NCBI GenBank assembly: GCA_018136815.1
Contig: CM030935.1
Span: 2,674,292-2,738,291 of the forward strand
Direction of reading: 5' to 3'
DNA: 64,000 nt
Source: Isochrysis galbana
Taxonomy: Eukaryota; Haptophyta; Isochrysidales; Isochrysidaceae
Shown here piece after piece: positions 1-10,080 of this stretch. Numbering within the stretch: the first letter of the stretch is position 1; each line of letters starts with the position of its first letter. Below the pieces are notes generated by a model. It saw only the letters and a list, made by a program, of their open reading frames with translations, was not told where the DNA came from and made no database searches. Both the position numbers and the translations under genes were made by a program.

Positions 1-184
1 GCCTGCCTTCTCGCCGCCGCCCGGTCCTGCTGCTCCTTTCTTCGTGTACCCGTCCAGCGACGCAACGCACCACTGGTTCCCGTCGCATGTGCCCGCCCGC
101 ACGCTCCCACAGGTGCGCTCACGCGGCGAGCACATGCGCGGACCGGCGAAACAGCATACCCGATTCCGCAAGAGCACACGTTTA

Positions 185-920
185 AGGACACACATAAAAC
201 ATTGGAAGACATCAACGTCAAGGCGCTCACTAAAGCATTCCTCTCAATGAGGAAAATGAAGAGGCAGAAATCACGCTAAGATGGGAAAAAAGGATACGGC
301 CATCTCAGGAAAATGGAAAAATTCGCAGCTATATAAGTACAACTTTTTAACACCAAGAGACTCGTATATGCCACTTCAAACACACATCCTACATAGGAGG
401 ATTGCCACGGCGAACAGATTCGCGGATGACCCGACGTGCCGCTTTTGCGGTATAGCCCCGAAAGCTCCACGCACTTAGCCGTATGCATCGCGTGAGCCCA
501 TCTTCGAATTCATAGAAAGACTTCTAGGGATAGTCCTTAGGCCGGGCTCTGAAGTAGCCCATCGTCTCTTTTGCTACCAAGTGGACAGGCCTCATCCCTC
601 CTCGGATACTTGGGTATCTTGGCGTGGAGGTATATCCTCACGGACTTTTACAACATCCAGTACGGTAACGCGGACGGTAGGTCCGATAGATCGATTCTTA
701 GAGCAATTCTCACAAGGTACCACCTACTAGCAACGGCGAAGGTCGGTTTCTTTCAAAGGCTGAAGAAACAACGAAGTAACATGGGGCTGCACGCCCCGAG
801 CAACAAACACATTAGGAAAATGCTAAGCCCTCTTTACACGGTGGACAAAGACTTTAAGCTAGAAGTATCGGATGACCTCTTGCAGGCGGCAAGAGGCCTA
901 GATATACGAAACATTAATTG
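185..920 (+). pseudogene. LINE-like retroelement, C-terminal ORF2 remnant (copy 1)
   Basis: Broken coding remnant of the C-terminal end of a non-LTR (LINE-like) reverse-transcriptase polyprotein. Around 360-480 it reads HRRIATANRF and CRFCG, the zinc-finger pattern (H/C-rich 'C-x2-C ... H ... C') that follows RT in many LINE ORF2 proteins. Around 600-660 it reads LAWRYILTDFY. Both blocks recur in the same order in a better preserved copy at 38358-39100 (minus), and the second block recurs at 44637-45015 (plus). At least two frame changes separate the blocks, so it is not functional. The family assignment rests on the finger and on length and position; no RT catalytic motif lies in the window for this family. 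It could be the tail of another retroelement class. Confidence 0.55.
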
Positions 921-2254
921 AGATGGTTGAATCGCTATGAAGAATTTGGAAGAAGGCGTTGATGACCTTATGAGACACACGGGAGGAATAGACTAGCCAA
1001 GCCCGAGCGAAGGATAAAGCCACAGTCTCCCGCCCCCTCCACTCCAACTCCTGGCCGAGGCAGTGCGCGCGGCCTCCCGGAACCGGCTCTCCACTGAAGA
1101 GGGAACTGGGGAAGGGGGAGGGGTTGTTAGGGGTTAAGGTTGGGTAGAGAGGAGGTCCACAAGCACACTGCCTTACGCCGCACGTGTAGCGGAGATTTTT
1201 AAGAAGATTTTTTTTTAACAACTGCCGTGAAGACCGCCGACTTTCCGTGCCGAAGATCTTGGTGGTATGTGAAGTGGGAGTGCAGGTCGTACTTGAAGAG
1301 GAAGTCAACGAAGATGAGCTGCAGGCACGTGCTGTCCTGCACCGTCGACTCCATGTGGCGAAATCCAGCGAAAGAGAGACGCCTTATGATGGACTTGTTC
1401 ATGACGGTAAGGCTTATGAAGGGCTCGCATGTGGCGGTGTTGTGGTTGATCAAGGAGAGTGCTGCAGCGTTGAGCGTCAGCACACATCCCTTCTGCTTCC
1501 AGCCTTCGAAGATGGGCGCATTGACGTGTGGGTACCTCCCTCACCCACCGACCTAGGGAGCTGGTCCGACTCCGAAAACGATGGTGGAAAGGCGTGCTCG
1601 GGTCCGGGCACGGATTCCGATGAGGGTTGCCAAATCTGCGACACCACTGACTTCGGGCGCTCGACTGGCGACCTCTACGGCCTCAGCAGCATCCTCGCAG
1701 TTTGTCGCTGCAGCACTCCAGCAACCCGGGAGTGCGCAACGCTACCCCTTCGCCGTCTGAAGGAGCCTAGGCCCGAGACATGACCATTAATGCAAGCCGG
1801 GGCGCTCAGATGACCCGCCCGCCGGGGTCTCTGCAGGGCCTGCTGGGACATCTTCACCTGCGTCTTCACCTGCGTCGGCGTGCGGCATCGGCCAGCGGCT
1901 CAGTGCAGCCGCCGATATTCCCAGTTGTAATTATTTTTTATTAAAGGATGGGGGAGAAAGGACACCAATTGTAAATTATACAGTATAGGGTTTGATTTCC
2001 CCGCTTAATGAGTAATGAGATCGAGCACACCCCGTCAGCTTAATGTGAAACAGCATCATCCCTTTATTTACGTTGGGGGTTTGGGGGATCACAGTTCGAA
2101 TCCGGGCGGCCTCCTACGTCCACAAAGTAGGGGTCGTCCGAGGGCGGCCCGTGGCTCCTTCCTCCTTTTTTTACATCGCTCATTACTTGCTAGGAACTGG
2201 CGAGCAGCGAGCTGGCGCCAGCTGCCAATTGAGATGGAATTGGCACTGGCACCG
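921..2254. other. Intergenic, no recognised gene; possible coding fragment at 1199-1483 (minus)
   Basis: No confident gene. On the minus strand 1199-1483 there is an open stretch with a natural-looking composition (rich in Phe, His, Ile; for example LQLIFVDFLFKYDLHSHF) that I do not recognise. On the plus strand the same bases give an acidic, less protein-like reading. The stretch at 1920-2060 is relatively AT-rich. The segment ends where the LTR begins at 2255. Confidence 0.3.
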
Positions 2255-3567
2255 TGTCGAGTCGAGCGCTACCGGAGGGCTCTGAGCCACTCCGTCGCGA
2301 GCGGCACCGGCGGCTAGCGCGGCGCTTTGTCCCTCCTCCCCACCGGGAGTCGGGTGAATGAAATTCTGGACTGGGTCGGGCAACCCCATTCGGGTGTATG
2401 GACAGGGAACGAACGGCGAACGAAGGACTGTGGGGCGGCGAGGCGCTCCTAGCGGCCCTAGTGTGTTGGGTTTAAGAGATTGTTAGACCTACAAAGAACT
2501 CTTCCCTCAGGGAGGGAGCCTAGGCTGCTTGAGTGCAGCGACGCAGCGAACAACGACGGACAAAGAGCCTGAGAACAACAGGATACACCGACTCACGAAC
2601 ACACCGGAATCATTCACCCAAACAAAGCAAATTATCAAGCAACCGCGACCCCAAATCACCGATAACTCAAACACGTCGCGAGAGACGGAGAGAGAGAGCG
2701 AGAGAGAGACTCCGCAGCGACGGCCGGAGCGTGTCTCCGTTGTAACTTCCCACGTAGCGGAGAGTCCGAAGGGGAGCGTCCTGTCGCGCGACCACGGCGA
2801 TCACTTTGGATACAGATCGCAACGAGATGTCTTCACGACGAATAAATCTTGCCGTTGAGCGTGAACCTTCTAGACGCTTCTAACGAACAACCCTGAGTAG
2901 CAACCAAGGGGAAGAAACACCAAAGGGGCCAAGGCTTGCATGTAACTTGCATCAAGGGGAAAGATTCCCTCACCTAGGAAGCGAACCTACACCGATCTCC
3001 AAGGGGAGATGGCAAATTAAACCTCAAATCTCGAGCGGCTAGAGCAACCGACTCGCTCGCCAAAACCTTGACCGAGAAGAAAGAAGCAAGGACCTACAAG
3101 CCAAGGGTAGCGGACCTAGGGAATGTGAGAGGAAATTTCCGAACGCCAACGCCAAACGCCGAACGCGGGATTCAACGAAACCCTAACCAGGCCAAGCAGA
3201 ACCTACGAAGAACAGGCCTGGACAACAACGAAAGTCAGCAGGTCCCAAGAAAGAACCGGAACCCAACAAGAAACAACAAGCCTTGCAAGAAGCTAAACAA
3301 GCCTTCACAAGGTAACTCGAGAGCCTGAGACAAGCGCGCAGCGAGTGACAGGCGACCTGGCTCCTTTGGGTCAAGATTACCCGAAAGGAGGAAACCTGGA
3401 ATCTAGACCTGACAAACAGGCTAGAAGGAACGAAACGAGAACTCGAATTCTAGATCGCTAGGGACGAACCCTACCAACCTAGGTACCTGAGCTTCACCGT
3501 GTGGCCGCACGGCGAAGGACCTGGAAACAAGAGCCTGGAAATCGCATCATCTAGGATGAATGCGACA
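2255..3567 (-). repeat. 3' LTR of the gypsy element (1313 bp)
   Basis: Direct repeat of 14049-15332. On the plus strand it runs from TGTCGAGTCGAGCGC to GAATGCGACA, so on the element strand it starts TGTCGCATTC and ends CTCGACTCGACA. Against the other LTR it carries an extra ~40-bp block near 2482-2523 and several small indels. A GA microsatellite lies inside at about 2688-2710. Confidence 0.93.
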
Positions 3568-3577
3568 CCCCCCGACT
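3568..3577 (-). promoter_or_regulatory. Polypurine tract of the gypsy element
   Basis: On the element strand AGTCGGGGGG directly precedes the TG of the 3' LTR. Its position and purine content match the plus-strand primer (PPT) of LTR retrotransposons, which supports the LTR boundary and the minus orientation. Confidence 0.75.
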
Positions 3578-4084
3578 AAGATCGAGACGTCTCCCGATGT
3601 CGAGCGGTGAACCTGGAAACAGAGACCTGGAACCTGGAACCTGAGCTGACCAGAGGTCAGAATCGGAACAAGAAGCAACGAACATAGCGAGCGAAACGTG
3701 GAGACAAGAACACCCTTTGGATCCAAAGCGAGCACGAAATCGGCGGCTTAACGCGGCGGCCTCTTTCGTACGCACTGCCCACCACTTCTCCTTTTACAGG
3801 AGCTTTGCTCGGGTGTTGCGCCGGGTGTAGAGCGCAGCAGCACGCGTTCAGCACCTCCATGATTCGCTCGGACGGAAACTTGAACTCGGAGCCTAGCGAG
3901 GCGTGGGGCTAGCCTAGAGGGACGGGTCCTTACCCAAGACATGGGATAACGAGGATGGAGCCTGGATCGAGTGCGCGAAGACGGCGCATCGAGAAGGGAG
4001 GAAGAGGAGTATCCCTGGCCGACGAAGAAGTTGCTTCCGGGGACTCAACATCTTCTGGACAAGTCTCTTCGACGGAGCGATCAT
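3578..4084 (-). other. Untranslated 3' segment of the gypsy element
   Basis: About 0.5 kb between the chromodomain and the polypurine tract. Only short overlapping frames are open. I see no domain here. Confidence 0.4.
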
Positions 4085-5345
4085 AATCATCAAGCAAATC
4101 AGAACAACGACGAGCAACTCGGAACGAGGCTCCCAGGTGGCTTCTCGAAGAGAATAGCCACGCCACTTCACGAGGTACTCGATAGGAATGCATGGCTACG
4201 ACGATCGAGCAACTTTTCAACGATGTACTCGTCGTCAGCCAGCGGCTTTCATCAACGAAAGTATGATACGGCCGGAGGTTCGAGATATGCACCTCCTCCT
4301 TGACTAACCGGTTCTCCAGATCACGGAGTCGGTACCTAGTGTCGGACAGAGCTCTACAACGCGGTAGGGACCGAGTAGATGAATTGCAACTTGTTGGCAT
4401 GGCCTGGTAATCGCATGCAGACGCGATCCCCAGGTTCGAACGAGCTGGTCTTTGAGACTTGATGGTAGCGTCACGGACTGACTCAGCTGAGCGCTAGGGT
4501 AGCCTCGGAGAGCGCTGGACCAAGAGAGGCGGAGGCTCGCATTGAGCCTGGATGCGTACGAGCGAACGTCGGCGGACGCCGCCTCGAGAGCAGTTGGCGA
4601 AACAGACTTCGGATCAGAGAGTTGAGCGGGCAGACGCAGCTCACGCCCAAGATCAAAGACGCTGGAGACCGGGAGGTAACACGACCGGAAGAAGCCTCAA
4701 CGAGAGGAGTAGGAACGGCAAATGGTCGACCCAATGGCTGCACCCTCGTTCGAGGCGCGCATTAAACGGATGAGCGTTTGCTGAGCGCGTTCGACGAAGC
4801 CTACACCTTCATGTCGGTACGGCTCTGTACTCGACAAATAGTCCCGGTGAGCTCCAGAATACGCGAAACAAGAACCGAACAAAGATTCGAACCGGCGTCG
4901 GTCGAAGCTGCTAGGGACTCCATAACGCGTCACAATCAAGCGGATGAACATGTCAAGGCCATCTCCGACGAGGGATCCCCATTCGACGGCTCAGCCTCAA
5001 TCCATCGAGTGAGCGAGTCGATGAAGACGACAGCTTGTCGTAACCCGAGACTCCAGGCACGAAGTTGTGAGTGGGAGCTAGCGAGAGCACGTCGCAGTAG
5101 ACCACATCAAAGGGGTAGGTACCCACAGAGAGACCGGAGGGCGACGCTAGAGCCTAGGTAGCGGCTTGGCGAGGGTGCACTCGTGGCATTCCCGGACGTA
5201 GGATGCAACGTCGGAAGACATGCCAGGCCAGTATACCGAGTACGAAGAAGACCGGACATACGAGAAACTCCAAGGTGACCGGAGCGATCGTGGTAGGCAA
5301 AAAGGTAGCGAGACCGCAACGAGGGCGGAACATAGAGCACTAGCG
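4085..5345 (-). pseudogene. Integrase with zinc finger and C-terminal chromodomain (frameshifted)
   Basis: Integrase region of the gypsy polyprotein, which would insert the cDNA. In element order: a zinc-binding segment near 5345-5160 (YHDRSGHLGVSRM, then YWPGM and ECHEC, an HHCC arrangement); a core fragment near 4950-4700 (VTRYGVPSSFD and FVERAQQTLIRLMRA); an integrase tail near 4340-4250 (LVKEEVHISNLRPYH); and a chromodomain at about 4240-4085 (IEYLVKWRGYSLREATWEP). Chromodomains target such elements to modified chromatin. Each block sits in a different frame: one shift lies inside the finger (near 5230) and one inside the chromodomain (near 4190). The product cannot be made as one protein. 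Confidence 0.85.
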
Positions 5346-5747
5346 AGTCCGGGTCGGTGGAGTCAGGAACGGTGCGATAGTAGACGAGCCCATCGTGAAC
5401 GACGAAACGGGCGAAACATCTTGGATTGCTGAGCGGAAACGGAGCGACAGAACTGGAACACGAATCATCTCGGCAATGGGGCCTGAGGCGGCGGCCGGCG
5501 GAGGCGACCCTTGGCCTGATGGCTCGTGGTTGGCCGTCTCTCCTGAGCCAGGAGTGGCTCTACGAACGGATCTTCCGCCAGGGCCGCTTTCATCTCTTCG
5601 GAAGTCGGCGTACCCGGAGCCAAATAACTGGACTGGATGGGGGCCGGAATCGAGGCTCGACGACGAGATCGGTCCAAAGCTTGAAGCCCTCGCGCCGTAG
5701 CTACGGAGCGCGTGATGGCAGCCACCGGATGGGACCGTTCTGCTCGG

Positions 5748-6250
5748 CTAGAGACTCTGAGCCAGGCTCACGCGCCGCCAGGACGCTGGGCCGGCGAGTG
5801 GTTCGTCTTCGTGTTCCGGCTCCAGGGATGCTAGCCGGGACAGCCCGTCAGCATCTTGATGAACAGCTCCTGGTTTATGTTCGACGTCGAACCGGTACTC
5901 AGCCAACTTGAGAGCCCACCGAGTCAGCCGAGAGGCTGGCCCACCGGCTACTTGATCCTTCATGGTATGCAGCCATCGCAGCGCGGAGTGGTCGACGACT
6001 AACTTGAACCGACGCCCCCAAAGGTAGGGTCGCCAATTTCGGATTGATTCCAGGGCAGCCAAGAGCTCAATCTCGGTCACCGTCCAATGGCGTTCGGCCG
6101 AGGTGAGACTGCGAGCGTAGTACCCAACGACTCGTTCACGGTTATCGTCTCTAGCTGCGAGAGGATGCCGGCGATGCCCAACTTGCTAGCCCATCGGTCT
6201 TGACGATGAAGGGCCGATCATCCTGGTGGAGTCAAGACGGGCTCCGAGGT
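5748..6250 (-). pseudogene. RNase H domain of the gypsy polyprotein
   Basis: The clearest open part, at 5748-6080, reads MTEIELLAALESIRNWRPYL and later VVDHSALRWLH, FDVEHKPGAVHQDADGLSRL. This is the characteristic Ty3/gypsy RNase H ending ('DHxAL... H.PG..N..ADaLSR'). RNase H removes the RNA strand during reverse transcription. It follows RT and precedes integrase, as expected. The upstream part (6080-6250) lies in other frames. Confidence 0.85.
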
Positions 6251-7189
6251 GATCGCTGTCTTGAGCTCTTGGATAGCTCGGCGACACTCCTCGGACTGGG
6301 ACTCCTTTGCCACGTCGCAGCCCTTCCGCGTGAGGCAGTGAGAGGAGCAGCCTTAGCGGCGAATTGGCGAATGAATCGACGGTAGTAGGAGCAAAGGCCG
6401 AGGAAAGATCGAACCGCTTCCAAGGAGTTGATGGATGACGGGTCGATGTCGGCGACAGTTGCGACCTTCTTCGGGTCCATCTTGAGACCTTCCCTCGAGA
6501 CAACGTGACCGAGGTACTCCGTAGAGGTGGCAAAGAAGACACACTTGGACATCTTGCAGGTCAGGCCGGCCCACTCTAGCCGCTCGAGAACTAGGTCTAG
6601 CCGGTGAAGCATTTGCTCGAACGAAGCTTGTGCCCTGGCCTCTTCGGAAGGACCCACGCCGTTGACCAGATGCCCACATCATCGAGGTAAGGCATGCAGA
6701 TCTCCCACGCTAGCGCACCGAGAACGATGTCCATCAAGCGGCACATGTAGGAGGGACCTGATTGGATGCCGAACGGTAGAAGTTGAACTCGTATTTGCCG
6801 CGGTGGGTAGTGAAAGCGGTGATATGTTTGTGCGATTCTTTGATCGGGATGCCCCAAAAACCAGAGGCTAAATCGAGAGTACATAAAAAGAGAGAACTGA
6901 GCGGCCCTTGGCCGGACGCTAGCTATCAATAGCCTCTACAATGAGGGGTAGAGGGCTATCCTCGACGCGTAGCTTGGCGTTCGTGTCGGGTAGTCCACGC
7001 AGAATCGAACGGAGCCATCTTTCTTGCTGACCAGGATACTCGGGAAGCCCAAGCCGAATTTGACTTGCGAATAATGCCGGCGGCTTCCATCTTGGCTACC
7101 TCCTCTTCTATGATGAGCTCGCCTGCGCGGCCCACTCTAGACGGAGCATGCCGGTGAGGAACAGCGCCGGGGTTGAGTGGCAACTCCAC
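6232..7189 (-). pseudogene. Reverse transcriptase of the gypsy polyprotein (frameshifted)
   Basis: RT fragments in element order: the N-terminal part at 7189-6956 (ELIIEEEVAKMEAAGIIRKS), a middle part at 6929-6660 with LPFGIQSGPSYMCRLMDIVL and the catalytic MPYLDDVGIWS (YxDD box), and the thumb/connection at 6657-6300 with TEYLGHVVSREGLKMDPKKV and VRSFLGLCSYYRRFI. These are textbook Ty3/gypsy RT blocks. Successive blocks are in different frames, so the gene is broken. A related but different family gives the same thumb motif at 37940-38120. Confidence 0.9.
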
Positions 7190-7939
7190 CTCGAGAACGT
7201 GCGTATGGTTTGGAGCCCCGGGTGCAACGCGAAAGCTTTGATGCGCCGGGCCAAGGTTGGCGTACTTCTTCTCGTTGATCGTCGGAAAGAAGCCGGTCTG
7301 GATCGATGGTGGCTGAGTCGAGTAGAGATCGTTGCTCCTCGCTCAGCGCGGTGACAGGGTCACCATCCCCTCGCTTCCAGTCGGAGTCCAGCCCCGGTGC
7401 AACTTGAAGCGCACCTGGAGCGAAGCTATCGGATGCAGAGACGGCAGGGTCAGCGCATTGACCCCGGTGTGGACGATCGTCACCGCGATGCGGTGATCGT
7501 CCGTGGGCGTGACCACCGTGGGCATTACGAGAGGGGACGAATCGAGAGCCTCGCGATTTGGTAGGCGGTCGACTAGCATCGCGCAGTCCGAATGATCTCG
7601 GAGAGCTAGCGGAACCCTGACCCAGATGGTTGCGCGGTGGAAGGCAGGAATCGTCACCGCTTGCTCCGTGTAGAGAAGATATTCGGACGAGGTAGACGCC
7701 GGAGCTTTGGCCGCAAACTCGTCGGCAGACTCAAAGAGAGGTGTATAGAGTGGCTGCTAGCATCAGCAGCAGCCTCACCCTCCGATCCGCCGGGTCTCTC
7801 GTGTTCCCGTCGACCTCTCCAGAAAGTCGACAGTCAGCGGCTGACCGGGTGACATCGAGATAGCTCCGACGAAGCCGGAGTCCGCGACTGGGGGCGGCGC
7901 GTGGAAACTCTGACTACACATTCGGAAAGGACTCTTGAA

Positions 7940-8285
7940 GAGTCTTCTGAATCGCCAGAGGCCGGACGGAGGCGGAGGCTTCCTTCCGAGCTCGCGGCGT
8001 CGAGAGAAATGGTAGCGGAGTGGGCGGCCAAAAAATCGTTCCCGAGCAGAAGCATCGGTTCCCTTCGATGACCGCGAACGAATGACGAAGAGGCGACCGG
8101 ACAAGGAGAAGACGAGGCTAGCCGGCCCCTAGTGATGAGAGGAAGGCCGTCCGGCCATGTAGGTTGGGGACGGTAGCGTCCGATACGCGTTCGACGCAAG
8201 CGTCTTCAGGTAGTCGATCGAGAAGAGCAGTGGTGATTACTGACGGGCCCGCTCCAGTGTCAGCCAGGGTGCTGTTCACGTGAGA
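7940..8285 (-). pseudogene. Retropepsin-like aspartic protease
   Basis: On the element strand at about 8265-8240 the reading is ADTGAGPSVITTALLDRL, containing the D-T-G catalytic motif and the following hydrophobic turn of retropepsins. DACVERV and, after a frame change near 8130, a second-lobe segment follow. The protease would process the Gag-Pol polyprotein. The same domain of a related element survives as a fragment at 44433-44632 (DACVERL, PLITRGKARIVFSV). The stretch from here to RT (7190-7940) has short open frames and is probably the protease-RT linker. Confidence 0.75.
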
Positions 8286-9416
8286 GCAACGTCCGGGAGA
8301 ACGAACCCTTGAGCTGCGCGGTCGCCATCGGCACGGCAGACCACGAGATCGCGGACATAGAGGCAGTGACGAGGGTAGAGTGGCGGCGGGTGTCCGCGAT
8401 AGATTCTACTGGAAGCGAGGTTCCGGCTCCGGGTGACGGGGTGGTTGGATTGGAGGCTGGCCTGGACGGAGAAGATTCATCGACGTGGGGCACTCGCTCG
8501 ATAGCGGCGGCTACCGTCTGCGGCACGAATGGTATTGAGAGTGGGGATGCCTTGCTGAACTAGAGGGTTAGGCACGCCATCATAGCCTAGCCTCGACGGT
8601 CCGTCGGATGCCGAGGTTGATCCATTTGGCGTGACCATTCCTTCTCCAGGGACTTCTGCAAGTCTGTCTTCGGAAGCTTCGACAACTCGGAAAATCCGGC
8701 CGCACTGAGGCCCTAGCGGTAGCCCATCGCAATACAGTGCCCGTGGAGTATCCTCTCCTTCGGCGGCGTCGGAGGGTTGGTCTCGAGGGTCTGCATGCTC
8801 CGGTGTTCTGGCATTCGGGCGTGTCATCTTCTCCGAGTCGGGCCAACATCCCAGGTTTCGAGTGGCCTTTCGGCTACGAACGAATTGGTCAGTTCGGCCA
8901 CTCCCTCGTCGCCAGCCGTGAAGGAGGCGCTCGGAGATAGTGCATTGATGCCTTGGGAGCCCAGTTGAGACAAGATGGAAGGTTCCGACGGCTCCGCAGC
9001 TGCCGCTTGCTCAGCGATTTCTTGGGCGATGGAAGGCGTGACATCCTGCCACGATGGACCCCCGAAATTACATCACGATCGAAGACCTGCCACTTGCTGC
9101 GGCGCTTCTTCACCGTGTTTGGAGGGCCTGGCGTTGTAGAGCGGTCCTTTATGGGCCATCCACGGCAGGAAGCGGTCTCTTCCGCCTCGGCCTCGTCTTG
9201 CGATACGTTGTTTCCGAGTCCTCCTGATGAAGCAGGCGAGAAGCATCGGCAACGGGGCTGCGTCCGGATCACGACAACCGAATCAGACACTGGCGAACCG
9301 CTGGGAGGCGTGAGGTGAGAGCTAGAAGCTGCTTCGCCTCTCCCCTCCATGAAGCGAGCCAGAGCCGTCCTCGGCTCAGCCAGTTCGAACCGGTCGAGCA
9401 AGCGAAGGGCGTTCTC
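8286..9416 (-). other. Unassigned coding-like stretch between methyltransferase and protease
   Basis: Several overlapping minus-strand frames are open (8477-8827, 8889-9401). Compositions are Ser/Pro/Arg-rich with no motif I recognise. It probably belongs to the polyprotein linker. Confidence 0.35.
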
Positions 9417-10080
9417 TCAAGCTGGCAGCTGCTTGGGAAATTGCCCAGTCCACGTGAAGTCGAGCGAACGCGACGCCTTGGCTTTGCGCGCATAACGGCG
9501 CAAGACCGGCATCCACTGGGCCGCCATTGCACCGGCAATGCCCACATAGGTGCGGCTGCGAAGGGCGCCACGGTGGGGCGACGGCGATAGATCCGCCATA
9601 GCGGATAGACGTCCCTCGACAATCTTCGAAGGCTGCAAGGACGGGAGTGAAGCCGTCAGGTACAGGCCAGTTGCTTTTTGATGGCCCGTGCCGTGCTGCC
9701 ACGGCTGCACAAACTGCCGCGGTCGCAACCCCCGACTAAGGCGGAGGCTTCCGCGTGCATTCGAGGATTTTCGACGGCAACGAAAGGCGCGTGGCGCTTG
9801 CCATGGCGAGGAAGACTCTAGCGGCGGATTCGAGAGCCTGGCGTCGTCCCGGCTCCCGATCGAGCCACTGGCAACTCACCGCCGACAAATACGTGCACGG
9901 CGGATGCGCGACCACGAGGTCCCAACCGAGGTTTTGAATGTGAAGAGCATCTCCGCAGAAGTGGGGAATGTAGTCGATCTCCGACGGTCGTAGATCGCAC
10001 GTCGCGACGTGCGCTCCGGCGAGTAGGAACATCGAAGACACGACCCCGCTAGCTTCACCGACGACTAGAAGCGGGGTGGA
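9417..10080 (-). pseudogene. DNA cytosine-methyltransferase-like gene inside the retrotransposon
   Basis: In order on the minus strand: an SAM-binding motif I-like segment near 10075-9990 (VVGEASGVVSSMFLLAG, then CDLRPSE and HFCGDAL); the catalytic motif near 9925-9890 (WDLVVAHPPCTYLS, with the PPC loop of C5 methyltransferases); AVENPRMHAEA near 9770 (comparable to the ENV motif VI); then FVQPWQHGTGHQKATGLYL and SRTYVGIAGAMAAQW at 9728-9417. This set is what I know from the DNA methyltransferases of many tailed phages. Family knowledge says such enzymes use SAM to methylate DNA. Two frameshifts (near 9795 and 9735) break this copy. It lies between gag and protease, so it travels with the element. 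Confidence 0.75.

Noticed and set aside
1115-1145. TTAGGGGTTAAGG-like telomere repeat
   Set aside because: Only isolated near-matches and no tandem array.
2085-2115. tRNA-like word AGTTCGAATCC
   Set aside because: The bases either side do not form a T-stem and no anticodon or acceptor stem could be folded.
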